This document shows, in pieces, positions 14,544-23,522 of a stretch of 64,000 bases of DNA (position 1 is the first letter of the stretch; the number at the start of each line of letters is the position of its first letter). The position numbers and the translations under genes are program-made. Source of the DNA: Collinsella sp. (GTDB lineage Bacteria; Actinomycetota; Coriobacteriia; Coriobacteriales; Coriobacteriaceae); assembly GCA_019425015.1 (NCBI GenBank), contig JAHYYJ010000007.1, positions 1 to 64,000 of the forward strand, read 5' to 3'. The notes below the pieces were generated by a model. It saw only the letters and a program-made list of their open reading frames with translations, made no database searches and was not told where the DNA came from.

Positions 14544-17500
14544 CTAGCGACGCTTATCAGAATTGACCTCATTGGCGGTGTCGTTTTCGAGTGCCTTGCG
14601 GCGGGCACTGTAGGCGATGAGGCCGGCGCCTGTCGCGGCGAGTGCTGCAGCGGCTGCCGTAAGGGGGGCATTGACATCGCCCGTGCCTGCAAGCGCGCCC
14701 GCTTTTCCGGAGCGCTTGTTATTGCCGTGGTCCTTGCCACTGCCGGAGCTGCTTCCGCCGGAGCCGCCGCCCTTGTCAGTACCGCCGCCACTCGAGCCAC
14801 CGTCGCCGTCTGCTGTCATCGGGGCGTCGTGAAGTCCTGTCGTATCCGCGCTGTCGCAGACGCCGACCTGAACTTCTGAGCGCTCGCATGCCGCGTCGGG
14901 CACATGAAGCTCGTGCAATATGGCATCCAGCGCCGAGTTTGCACCCGGTCGAATTTCCTCGAGCGTTACGGGATCGAGCGCCACCAGGTCACGCGCCTTC
15001 GCATACAGCGTCACGCGTTTACCCACTTCGTCGCTCCAGCTCTCGGGGATGGCGATGCTCATGCGGAACTGTGCCGTGCAACCCGGTGCCAGCACGGCGT
15101 TGCCGTTGTCGGCTACCAGCGGGTGCGTTGCAAAACGTGTGCCCAGCGTTTCGAGCGTGTACTTCACATGTGCTATGTCGTTGGCCGAAGCGTCCTCGGC
15201 AAGCTCTGGATCGTAGATCGAAGCCATGCGTGCGTTCGCTCCGAATCCGATGGATGCGCTGGAGAACGGCTGGCTGGAGCCCTCTCGGTACAGATCGATC
15301 GTGCCGGCGGTCAGCAAGGTGTTGCCGTCGTTTCGCACCGTGACCATGAAGGATTCGCCTGCTGCTCCGGGAACCACTGCGCCCGAGGTAGCGACCGCGC
15401 CCGTCGGAGTGGCACACGCCACCAAGGGCACTTCGATGCCGTGCAGCTCTGCCTCGCTCTGCTCGGCACTCACAATGTGCGTGGCGAGCGCGGAGAGCAT
15501 GCCTCCCGACGTCAAAAATGTCGTTATCTGATCGACGGGATGGTCCAGCTCGCACATCACGAACGGCTCCGTGAAAAGATCGCCTGCCAAGGTGCTGGCG
15601 AAGATGCGGAAGTGCTTGCCCATCACTGCTACCGGGTTGCCTTCTTCGTCGTAGGTTTGTCCCACCTTGCCGTCGGTGTTCTCTACATAGAGCACGCATC
15701 TGCCGTTGTTGCTTACGCTAAACGATGCCGGGCCACAGCCTGCGGCACCCACAGGCTGCGTTGCAAATGCCGATGCGCCTCGCGTCCAAGTAATATGCTG
15801 CAGTTGCTCGTTGACGGTTGCCAAAAAGCCCGAATGTTGTGGCCACGGCACCGCACGGGGTACCGTGGCGTCTGGTGACATAACGCCCCAGCCTGCAATG
15901 GACTGGCCGATCACGGCGTACGATGCGCAGCCGCAACCGTCTGCGGTCTCGTACGCAACGGGCACCACCATTTTGCCGTTGATATTCTCGGGCTCGCCCA
16001 GCTCGATACTCGACGGTGCCTGCGGAAAGCGGAGAACTTGGCGGAACGTCAGGCTGTCGTCCGAAACGTCCGACCACAGGGTAAAGCACTCCAGCGCAAC
16101 CTCAGCCTCGCTGCCGAGCGCCTTTTCTGCGGTGGCTCCGCGGCGGTGAAGGTAAGCACCCGACAGACGTCCGTCGACCAGCGTCTTGCCCACCGTGATA
16201 CGCGGGCACTGCAGGCAATGGTAGCCATCCTCTTGCAGGCGGCCGCGCGAGATGCTGCGCCATGACGTATGTGACACCACGCGGATCTCGTCATTACTTA
16301 TGCGCAGGCGCACAACGGACAGTATGCCGGCTGTGCTTGCCGTATCGAAAAGGGTATTGTCGCCGGCGGGGCGCTCGCCCGAGACCAGCAGCACGTAGGC
16401 GTCCTGGTTTCCTCTTCCATCCGTATATTCCACCACGTCGAAGTCGTAATCGTATATGCCGTCGCGCTCCACGTCGCCCTCGCCAAACCCAAGGGGAAAG
16501 TCCACGGGCGTGGGAGCGGACCACGTGCCGTTTGCCTTTGTGTGCACCACCAGGCGCGAGCGGCCATTGTCGCCGTAGCGCACCGAGGCGATGCGGAACA
16601 GGCATTCTGTGCCGGCAATCATTGCTAGCTTCATGTGAGCTTCGCTGAGCACGCCGGAAAACAGCACGCTGTCACTCGAGGGTTTGATACCGCCACGCTC
16701 GTCCTCCGATACACCAGCAGAATTGGCATTGGGGTCCGCAACGGCGTTCGTCGCCTGACCGATATAGGTGTACTTATACATCGGCGCGGCGTTTTCGTCG
16801 TTCTCTATCAGTGCATGGACGAAATGCTCGATCTGTCCCGTGTCGTCGCTTTCTGCATCCGCCTCGAGCTCAATGCGCGTGACCGCCCGGTCCCAATCGC
16901 GCACGACGGGCGCGGCGTTTACGGCAGTGGCCTTAACCTCGGCGCGTGCGAGCAGTTCGGCGTTGGTGACGATGGTGGCCGATGCGATAAATTGCGGCAC
17001 GCCGCCCGCCTCAATGTTGCCGGCCGAGCCGAAGCAGGCATCCAGCGTATAAGGCGTATCTCCACCCAATGCGAGCTCAGAGCGCTGGAGCACATACTGG
17101 TCGCCATTGTTCACCGACATATTCCACGAATCGATGAGTGTGGGCCACGACCCCGACCAAGCCTTGGTGGTCCACTTGAACATTACGAACTGGAGCATCA
17201 CATCGACATCGACGTCTGCACCTACGCGCAGTCGCGGAAGCTGGTGTCCATCTGCCTTCTCGTACCCAATGAACAGCGTGAGGGATGCAGCGCCGCGCAC
17301 GGCAGACGAAGCGACGCCTGCAACGCCGGCGCCAAAGGTGACGGCAAGCCCGATCTGGATGGTGAACGAGCCCGACGTGTTTGAATAGTCGAGCGAAATG
17401 TTTTTAAAAAACGCCGCGCCGCTGCCGTGCGTGTGGGCACCCACGGCGAGCGCCAGTTTTGCCAGCACCCAGGGGTTGACGTTTAGGAAAAATGGCACCG

Positions 17501-18911
17501 GTCCTAGAGTAAACTGCTCGGTCCAATTGAGGTCGGTTCTTACCTGGAAGAGGGCCTTAATATTGCCGTATGCGGGGTCGTTGTTGTTACCCCAGGTTTT
17601 GCCCACCCAATCGTAGGCGAGCGAGCCGTACAGCTGTGTGGCGATATCCATCGTGAACAGCGGCGTGCAATGGTGGCGAAGGAGCTTGGTGTTTCTTGGA
17701 TCGGTGCCCGAACCGGCACTCATCCTCTTGTACTGATTCCACTTCCCCTCCATCTCGTCGAGGTAGCGGTTTGCCTGTTTGGCGCCCGACTCACGCGGCG
17801 ATTTCTTCCAGTATTCCGGATCAGGGTTGCCCGAATCGTTCATATAGCTGGCTGGTTTGTATCCTCCGCCAAACAGCACGTATCCAGCAAACGAGAAATC
17901 GAAGAGGATCGGAAATGTGGGCATCCAACACGTGAACTTATTGCCGCCGATGCCGGGAAACGATGCGGGGAAATCAAACGGAGTGACCTCTTGGTCCATG
18001 GTGGTGGGGACGATAGTGGTCGATCCGGATTCCGCCTTTGCCGCCGGCGCAGTGACAACGGCCATGGGGGAGGAGAGTGTGTAGGTTTTGCCCTGGTAGT
18101 CGAGGACAAAGCGCAGCTTGCATCCTTCTTCCAGAAGGCTCGATGCCGCGTCGAGGAACTTGTCTTCGAGCGTGAACGTCGCCAGATTATCCGCGCCCGA
18201 TGCGCTGGCCTTGACTTGGCCAATCTGCGTGGCGGTTTCGGATGAGCTGCCCGCAGCGGGCATCACTTTATTGATATGCAACGTTGCCTGCCCGCCCTGC
18301 GGCAGATGGGCCTGCACGGTAAAAGCGTGCGTGTCGGGCTGATCGTTTGCTGCTTCGTCCGCTGGCATTGCCATAAACGTGGCGTCGGCGTACTGGATGT
18401 CCCATTCGTCGAATGTGAGCTGGCGGAAGTACGGCTCGCCGTCGGAAAGCGGACGCGTGGGAGCGGTAATAGCGGTGCCGCCCTGGATACGCGCAAGGGG
18501 AATCTCGACATCGCGGTAGCCTGCCATGCTAATGGAGATGCCGCCGTTAAAGTCGTACGCGTCGAGAAGCGTTGCCTCGTCCACGTAGCCTTCTGAAAGA
18601 GGGGCGACCTCAAAGATGGCCGTGCCTTCGTCATCGGTCGTGGCGGTGAGCTGCTTGCCTGCGGCATAGCGCGATGTGAGCGTGACCTGGGCACCCGTGA
18701 TGGGCGTATTCTTGTTGGCGACGTCGACTACGACCACACCAAACATGGTGCGCGAGAGCACCAAGACCTTGAAGGGATCATCTTCATCGGCGTATGCCTC
18801 GGTGGGAGCGAACGGCAGTATGAAGGCGTTTGCGCTTCCCGGCACGCGCGGCAACATAATGCTCGCCAGCGAGGACGCTCCGGCAACAAGTAACGAACGG
18901 CGATCAAGCAT
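14544..18911 (-). CDS. Large secreted, wall-anchored surface protein
   Basis: A 1455-residue protein. The N-terminus MLDRRSLLVAGASSLASIML is a signal peptide with a twin Arg followed by a hydrophobic core, so Tat export is possible. About residues 50-110 look like a CarboxypepD-reg/prealbumin-like fold (GVVVVDVANKNTPITGAQVT). The middle is a long extracellular part rich in beta segments with no family I recognise; a region with WSAPTPVDFPLGFGEGD and VVRLRISNDEIRVVSHTSW resembles propeller blades. The end has a Gly/Ser/Lys linker, then LAGTGD (about 1407), a hydrophobic stretch and RRK, a sortase signal variant. GGGAG stands before the chosen ATG; an upstream ATG at about 18980 is less likely. 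It follows the LuxR gene on the same strand. Confidence 0.75.
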   Translation of the reverse strand: MLDRRSLLVAGASSLASIMLPRVPGSANAFILPFAPTEAYADEDDPFKVLVLSRTMFGVVVVDVANKNTPITGAQVTLTSRYAAGKQLTATTDDEGTAIFEVAPLSEGYVDEATLLDAYDFNGGISISMAGYRDVEIPLARIQGGTAITAPTRPLSDGEPYFRQLTFDEWDIQYADATFMAMPADEAANDQPDTHAFTVQAHLPQGGQATLHINKVMPAAGSSSETATQIGQVKASASGADNLATFTLEDKFLDAASSLLEEGCKLRFVLDYQGKTYTLSSPMAVVTAPAAKAESGSTTIVPTTMDQEVTPFDFPASFPGIGGNKFTCWMPTFPILFDFSFAGYVLFGGGYKPASYMNDSGNPDPEYWKKSPRESGAKQANRYLDEMEGKWNQYKRMSAGSGTDPRNTKLLRHHCTPLFTMDIATQLYGSLAYDWVGKTWGNNNDPAYGNIKALFQVRTDLNWTEQFTLGPVPFFLNVNPWVLAKLALAVGAHTHGSGAAFFKNISLDYSNTSGSFTIQIGLAVTFGAGVAGVASSAVRGAASLTLFIGYEKADGHQLPRLRVGADVDVDVMLQFVMFKWTTKAWSGSWPTLIDSWNMSVNNGDQYVLQRSELALGGDTPYTLDACFGSAGNIEAGGVPQFIASATIVTNAELLARAEVKATAVNAAPVVRDWDRAVTRIELEADAESDDTGQIEHFVHALIENDENAAPMYKYTYIGQATNAVADPNANSAGVSEDERGGIKPSSDSVLFSGVLSEAHMKLAMIAGTECLFRIASVRYGDNGRSRLVVHTKANGTWSAPTPVDFPLGFGEGDVERDGIYDYDFDVVEYTDGRGNQDAYVLLVSGERPAGDNTLFDTASTAGILSVVRLRISNDEIRVVSHTSWRSISRGRLQEDGYHCLQCPRITVGKTLVDGRLSGAYLHRRGATAEKALGSEAEVALECFTLWSDVSDDSLTFRQVLRFPQAPSSIELGEPENINGKMVVPVAYETADGCGCASYAVIGQSIAGWGVMSPDATVPRAVPWPQHSGFLATVNEQLQHITWTRGASAFATQPVGAAGCGPASFSVSNNGRCVLYVENTDGKVGQTYDEEGNPVAVMGKHFRIFASTLAGDLFTEPFVMCELDHPVDQITTFLTSGGMLSALATHIVSAEQSEAELHGIEVPLVACATPTGAVATSGAVVPGAAGESFMVTVRNDGNTLLTAGTIDLYREGSSQPFSSASIGFGANARMASIYDPELAEDASANDIAHVKYTLETLGTRFATHPLVADNGNAVLAPGCTAQFRMSIAIPESWSDEVGKRVTLYAKARDLVALDPVTLEEIRPGANSALDAILHELHVPDAACERSEVQVGVCDSADTTGLHDAPMTADGDGGSSGGGTDKGGGSGGSSSGSGKDHGNNKRSGKAGALAGTGDVNAPLTAAAAALAATGAGLIAYSARRKALENDTANEVNSDKRR

Positions 18912-19067
18912 CTTTGGCTCCCATCCCGCAGGTATCGGTGGAAATAATCCAATTTTGCGAGAAGGCATCCTGTCACGGTAGTGCCGTCCGAGGGCCAAAA
19001 TGTCCAATTTGAGCGAGTGAAGCGCCGGGGCTCCGGGGCGCACGTGCCGCGCTAGGCAGTCTGGCTG

Positions 19068-20072
19068 CTAACGCAGCATATGCGCGACCAGCTCAGTGCG
19101 CGTGCCGATGCCAAGCTTTGCATACACGTTGGACAGTCGATTTTTAACGGTACCTGGCGACACACCCATATGACGAGCGATTTCGGCGTTGGTCCATCCG
19201 CGGCAGGCGAGCATGGCCATGGTGAACTCTGTGGTCGTCAGGTCGTCAGCCACGTCCTCGCCCGAATCGGGGTTGTGGATGCGCCGCCAGCCGTAGCTGA
19301 ATCGATACGTAATCTCGATGATGCGTGCGAAATCGTCAGGGTATTGCGATTTTAGGCATGCCTCGATGAGTCCCTGCAAAAGGCCGTGGTGTTCGCCGAT
19401 GAGCTCGATAAGGCCGTCGGGGCGCGCAATGTCCCAAGCAGCTCCGAAGTGCGTTTTTGCGGCGTCGATGTCCTTGAGGCTCATGCATGCCATGGAAGCT
19501 GCCAGGTGCAGGAATAGTTCCGAGATGGGATAGCTTCCCTGTTTCATAATCAGGGCGTTTTCCGCCATGCCTAGGCTGCGGCCGTATTCGCCGCGCAGAT
19601 ACAAGGCGTGCGCCATCACGTAGCTGGCGAACAGGCGCAGGCCTTCGGGCAGATGCGCCGCAAGTGGATAAAACTCTTCGGCAGAATACGGGGAAGGCAA
19701 GTGCAACAGGACGCTCGCGGCCGAGGCGAACAGGATATGCGTGGCGTGGATGGCGGGCGATTCTTTGTCGGCTGGCGTATCGAGGATGCCCGCAAGGCAC
19801 CGACGGGCGTCGGCGATACGGTTGAGCGACAGACTGGCGTATCCGCAGATAAAGCATGCGGAATAGCGCAGCGCGGGATCGGTGACGTCAAGATAGGGGT
19901 GCGCCGTCTTGGCGGCGAGTGCGGCCTGTCCGCGAAAGTACAGCGCTTCTGCCGTGGCGATGGCGCGTGAATCGGGGTCGGAAATGCCTGCAACCGCAGC
20001 GTCAATCTGCCCCGGCACAAAGGCGGTGCACATCAACGGCATGGGAACGCATGGGTAGCCATCGCAGTCCAT
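19068..20072 (-). CDS. LuxR-family transcriptional regulator
   Basis: A 334-residue regulator with a C-terminal LuxR helix-turn-helix (about 275-334: LTTTEFTMAMLACRGWTNAE, then IARHMGVSPGTVKNRLSNVY and AKLGIGTRTELVAHML). The N-terminal part is a helical, TPR/MalT-like array (repeats such as ALYFRGQAALAAKT and GYASLSLNRIADARRCLAGI) that may sense a ligand or partner. It is unlike two-component response regulators because no receiver domain is present. GGGAG lies eight bases before the chosen ATG. Coriobacteriia carry many such LuxR proteins beside surface or metabolic genes; here the next gene downstream is the giant surface protein, its likely target. Confidence 0.82.
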   Translation of the reverse strand: MDCDGYPCVPMPLMCTAFVPGQIDAAVAGISDPDSRAIATAEALYFRGQAALAAKTAHPYLDVTDPALRYSACFICGYASLSLNRIADARRCLAGILDTPADKESPAIHATHILFASAASVLLHLPSPYSAEEFYPLAAHLPEGLRLFASYVMAHALYLRGEYGRSLGMAENALIMKQGSYPISELFLHLAASMACMSLKDIDAAKTHFGAAWDIARPDGLIELIGEHHGLLQGLIEACLKSQYPDDFARIIEITYRFSYGWRRIHNPDSGEDVADDLTTTEFTMAMLACRGWTNAEIARHMGVSPGTVKNRLSNVYAKLGIGTRTELVAHMLR

Positions 20073-20298
20073 CTTCCATCTCCCAACAGCTGGCAACACT
20101 AGCAGCAATTGTACTCCTGTTGCTCGGGACTGGAATTTGTGGGTATCGCCTACGATTGTGCCGAACGTATAAAGGAAGAGTCTATTGGCGATGCTCCCAA
20201 GGTGGCTACCGAAGTCTAGCTGACCTTGGGATATAGAAAAACTGCCGCCCCTGCAAAAAGCTCTGTCGCAGCGATGGGAAACGTATCTCGTTCTGCAT

Positions 20299-20304
20299 AT
20301 AATG
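20299..20304 (+). promoter_or_regulatory. -10 box of the guaA promoter
   Basis: TATAAT, a full consensus -10 hexamer, lies 65 bases before the guaA start. The -35 region is not clear. Confidence 0.4.
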
Positions 20305-20369
20305 AGGTCATATGACGGTGCGTCTGCATACGCGCGGCGCATTTCCATCGAACCGAGAAGGAGCTCTGC

Positions 20370-21350
20370 ATGGATCCCAACAAGCGTCCCGACGACATGG
20401 TGCGTATCACCACTCCCGAACTTGCCCAGGTGTTCATCGATGAGCAGGTCGCTGCAATCCGCGAGCAGATCGGCGACAAGAAGGTCCTGCTGGCTCTTTC
20501 CGGCGGCGTCGACAGTTCGGTTGTCGCGGCCCTGCTCATCAAGGCCATCGGCAAGCAGCTCATTTGCGTGCATGTGAACCACGGCCTGATGCGCAAGGGT
20601 GAGAGCGAACAGGTCATCGACGTCTTCAAGAACCAGATGGACGCTAACCTGGTCTATGTGGACGCGACCGATCGCTTCCTGGATAAGCTCGTGGACGTCG
20701 AGGAGCCCGAGGCCAAGCGCAAGATCATCGGTGCCGAGTTTATCCGCGTGTTCGAGGAGGAGGCCCGCAAGGTTGGCGACGAGGTCAGTTTCCTCGCCCA
20801 GGGCACCATCTATCCCGACATTCTTGAGTCCCAAGACGGCGTGAAGGCTCACCACAACGTGGGCGGTCTGCCCGAGGATCTGCAGTTTGAGCTCTGCGAG
20901 CCCGTCAAACTGCTGTACAAGGACGAGGTCCGCGTCGTGGGTCGCGAGCTCGGCCTGCCCGAGAACATGGTCGAGCGCCAGCCGTTCCCCGGTCCCGGCC
21001 TGGGCGTCCGCTGCCTTGGTGCCATCACCCGCGACCGTCTTGAGGCGCTGCGCGAAGCCGACGCGATCGTGCGCGAGGAGATCGACAAGGCGGGTCTGAC
21101 CATCTGGCAGTATTTTGCCGTCGTGCCCGACTTCCGCGCCACCGGCGTGCGCGAGGGCAAGCGCGCCTACGATTGGCCCTGTATCATCCGCTGCATCAAC
21201 ACCGTCGATGTCATGACCGCCGAGGTGCCTGAGCTCGACTGGGCGTTGCTCAAGCGCATTACCGCCCGCGTCACCGCCGAGGTTCCCGGCATCTGCCGCG
21301 TGTGCTACGACCTCACGCCGAAGCCCGTCGGCACGGTGGAGTGGGAGTAA
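20370..21350 (+). CDS. guaA: GMP synthase, ATP-pyrophosphatase subunit without glutaminase domain
   Basis: A 326-residue protein that catalyses amination of XMP to GMP. The PP-loop [17 protein letters not shown] (about 44-60) activates XMP with [22 protein letters not shown] (about 141-148) and the dimerisation domain with [13 protein letters not shown] (about 207-219) and KPVGTVEWE at the end are standard. The class I glutamine amidotransferase domain, which takes up the first 190 residues of usual bacterial GuaA, is absent. It must use a separate glutaminase subunit (as in archaea) or free ammonia. No glutaminase gene is adjacent. The gene ends in the correct place, so this is the natural form. 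Confidence 0.9.
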   Translation: MDPNKRPDDMVRITTPELAQVFIDEQVAAIREQIGDKKVLLALSGGVDSSVVAALLIKAIGKQLICVHVNHGLMRKGESEQVIDVFKNQMDANLVYVDATDRFLDKLVDVEEPEAKRKIIGAEFIRVFEEEARKVGDEVSFLAQGTIYPDILESQDGVKAHHNVGGLPEDLQFELCEPVKLLYKDEVRVVGRELGLPENMVERQPFPGPGLGVRCLGAITRDRLEALREADAIVREEIDKAGLTIWQYFAVVPDFRATGVREGKRAYDWPCIIRCINTVDVMTAEVPELDWALLKRITARVTAEVPGICRVCYDLTPKPVGTVEWE

Positions 21351-21382
21351 GCTAACTCAGCTGGTAGGCGACGAGAACTAGC

Positions 21383-21470
21383 AGATGTGACAAAGGGGCA
21401 GTCCCTTTGTCACATCTTCGATGTTATGTGCGGGATGGTGCGCCACACGGCGTGCCGTCTCGTTCGTTAT
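21383..21470. repeat. TGTGACAAAGG palindrome with conserved 55-base tail (copy 1)
   Basis: AGATGTGACAAAGGG pairs with CCCTTTGTCACATCT around five bases. The next 50 or so bases (starting TTCGATGTTATGTGCGGGAT) recur with three changes at 25472-25527. It lies at the 3' ends of guaA and the histidine kinase gene and could act as a bidirectional terminator, but its repeated tail marks it as a dispersed element. Confidence 0.75.
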
Positions 21471-22615
21471 TTTAATGAGCTGAGCGTGCGTGCGGGAAGG
21501 GTCACGAGCATGGTCGTTCCGCTCTCTGAGCTCTCTTCGACCTCTATGGAGCCTCCGTGGAGCGCGGCGATCTCCCAGACCAGCGCAAGTCCCAGCCCCA
21601 CGCCGCCATATGTCCTGCTGCGCGATTTGTCGACGCGAAAGAAGGGCTGGAAGATGCTCGCCTGGTATTGCTCGGGAATGCCCGGTCCCTGGTCGCGCAC
21701 GCGTAGCAGCACGCGGTCGCCTTCGGCGCAGGCGTTGATTTGCACGGTCGAGTTGGGCGCGCTGTAGCGTATGGCGTTTTCGGCCAAGTTGAACAGCAGC
21801 CGATAGATCAGCGTATCGCTGCCGATCGTTTGTGCGTCGCCCTCGCTTGCAAGTGTGATGTCTTTTTGCTCGGCAAGGGGTGCCAGGTCCGTGAGCACTT
21901 CTTCGATCATCGGTGCCAGGTCAATCACATCGTTGCAAGGGACACTGCGCAGCTCGCTCATCTCGAGCAGGGTCTTTGTCATGTGCGTCATTCGCTCGGT
22001 CTGCTCCTGCAGCAGCCGGAGCAGACTCGCTGTATCGGCGTCGGCGTCGGGGTGCTCGGCGCAAAACAGCTCAACCTGGGCCTGCATGAGCGCAAGCGGC
22101 GTGCGCAGCTCGTGCGCCGCATTGCCCGTAAACTGTTTTTGTGCAGAGAACCCTTCGTCAAGGCGGGCAATCATGTCGTTAAACGACGCGCTGCAGCGCC
22201 TGAGTTCAGAGGGCACATCTTCGCTGATCTTTGTGTCGGCGAGGTTGTCGGGCCGCACGCTCTCGACTTGCGCTGCAAAGGAACGCAGAGGCTGCAACGC
22301 ATGCCCGCTCACAAAGTAGGCCAGCACGCCACCGAGCAGCGTCACCGCTGCGGTTATGTACCAGCTCGTCGCACCAAACGATTCTTGGGCGTCGCTCACG
22401 ACGATGGTCAGATCGTCGTCGAGCTCCTTGCTCGTTGGGTCGAACGAGTTGGGCGAGGCCGCCTCCGCCTTGCTATGCTCCGACATTTCAGTACCGATTG
22501 AGTCCATGTAGCGCATGCCGGAGTAGCCAACCAGGCAATTAATAAGTACGCAGGTCAAACATATCAGCAGGGCCGTCATCAACGTGATGCGCCACTGCAG
22601 CGACAGCCGCTTCAT
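21467..22615 (-). CDS. Two-component sensor histidine kinase
   Basis: A 382-residue OmpR-type sensor kinase. The first membrane helix is at about residues 10-32 and the second at about 84-104, enclosing a 50-residue extracellular loop; a HAMP-like segment follows. The H box is FTGNAAHELRTPLA (His about 169), the N box LLFNLAENAIRYS, and the G boxes DQGPGIPEQ and YGGVGLGLALV. It phosphorylates the response regulator encoded just upstream in the same operon; the two genes overlap by 4 bases (ATGA). The signal is unknown. It is followed on the other strand by the palindromic repeat. Confidence 0.9.
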   Translation of the reverse strand: MKRLSLQWRITLMTALLICLTCVLINCLVGYSGMRYMDSIGTEMSEHSKAEAASPNSFDPTSKELDDDLTIVVSDAQESFGATSWYITAAVTLLGGVLAYFVSGHALQPLRSFAAQVESVRPDNLADTKISEDVPSELRRCSASFNDMIARLDEGFSAQKQFTGNAAHELRTPLALMQAQVELFCAEHPDADADTASLLRLLQEQTERMTHMTKTLLEMSELRSVPCNDVIDLAPMIEEVLTDLAPLAEQKDITLASEGDAQTIGSDTLIYRLLFNLAENAIRYSAPNSTVQINACAEGDRVLLRVRDQGPGIPEQYQASIFQPFFRVDKSRSRTYGGVGLGLALVWEIAALHGGSIEVEESSESGTTMLVTLPARTLSSLK

Positions 22616-23286
22616 TTGCCGTCCTCCATAACGTAGCCTTCGCCGATTCGGTTGCGGATGGGGTCGTGCCCCAACGCGCCGCGCAGCTTTTTGCGCAGCG
22701 ACGAGATGTGCACGCGGGTCGCGTTGCTAAAGCTGTTGACGCTGCTGTCCCATACATGCTCGATAAGCTCTTCCTGGCTCACCGGCCGCCCCTGGTTAAG
22801 CATCAGGTATTCCAAGATGCCGGTCTCCTTGCGCGTGAGGGATAGGGTCTCGCCGCCCACGGAGGCGAGGCGCGCCTTGGTGTCAAAGCTCAGCGATCCA
22901 CAGGTTAGAACAACGTCGCTTTGCGTAAAGCGCCTGAGCGTGAGGCTGCGTATACGTGCCGCCAGCTCGTCAAGATGGAACGGCTTGGTGAGGTAGTCGT
23001 TGGCGCCCGCATCGAGCCCCGCTACCTTGTCGGAGACCTCGCCACGTGCCGAGAGCACAAGCACCTTGGTCTCACAATCAGTTGTCCTGAGTTGCCTGAG
23101 CACGGTCATGCCGTCGACATGAGGGAGATTGAGGTCGAGCACGACAAGATCAAAGGTCTCGACATCGAGCAGATCGAGGGCCTGCTGCCCGTCGTAGCAG
23201 CAGTCGACGCTATAGGCCAAGTTGCGCAGGCTGCGTGCGATCGCATCGCACAGCGCCCGCTCGTCCTCGACGACCAAGATGCGCAT
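22612..23286 (-). CDS. OmpR/PhoB-family response regulator
   Basis: A 224-residue regulator. The receiver domain carries the acidic pair (VVEDER), phospho-acceptor Asp in VVLDLNLPHVDG (about 51), the Thr/Ser at LVLSARGE and Lys in YLTKPFH. The C-terminal winged helix (about 130-220) has LTRKETGILEYLMLNQGRPV and NATRVHISSLRKKLRG. It is the first gene of the operon with the kinase, convergent with nothing and divergent from the redox operon at 23376, so that operon is a candidate target (inference from location). Confidence 0.9.
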   Translation of the reverse strand: MRILVVEDERALCDAIARSLRNLAYSVDCCYDGQQALDLLDVETFDLVVLDLNLPHVDGMTVLRQLRTTDCETKVLVLSARGEVSDKVAGLDAGANDYLTKPFHLDELAARIRSLTLRRFTQSDVVLTCGSLSFDTKARLASVGGETLSLTRKETGILEYLMLNQGRPVSQEELIEHVWDSSVNSFSNATRVHISSLRKKLRGALGHDPIRNRIGEGYVMEDGK

Positions 23287-23375
23287 AACGTTCTCCTTGC
23301 ATAGTCATTCACGCTTAACACGGATTTTATAGTCGGTATGGTCCAATGGGTCGCGAAACGAAAGGAGTGGTCAGA

Positions 23376-23522
23376 TTGTTCAAAGCGATTAAGCCTGTGG
23401 CGCAGGTGGCTTTGCTGATCGTTGGGGTAGCCATGGTTGGCTTTGGAATTATGCGCGGCGAGGCGGATGCCGTGCTGGCCAAGGCAATCAGGCTGTGCTT
23501 GGAGTGTATCGGAATTGGATAA
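23376..23522 (+). CDS. CD1871A-type CXXC peptide, small membrane protein
   Basis: A 48-residue peptide (58 if the ATG at 23346 is used) with one membrane helix (VALLIVGVAMVGFGIMRGEA) and the C-terminal CLECIGIG motif. I recognise this as the CD1871A family of CXXC peptides that always sit beside a NapH-like ferredoxin and a thioredoxin-like protein. TTG is taken as the start because AAAGGAG lies eight bases before it and the length then matches the family. Its stop codon overlaps the TTG start of the next gene. The Cys pair is likely to exchange electrons or disulfides with its neighbours (inference). Confidence 0.75.
   Translation: MFKAIKPVAQVALLIVGVAMVGFGIMRGEADAVLAKAIRLCLECIGIG

Noticed and set aside
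20073..20855. Longer N-terminus for the LuxR gene running into guaA
   Set aside because: The extension is antisense to guaA and its promoter; the ATG at 20072 has a proper ribosome site and fits the domain.
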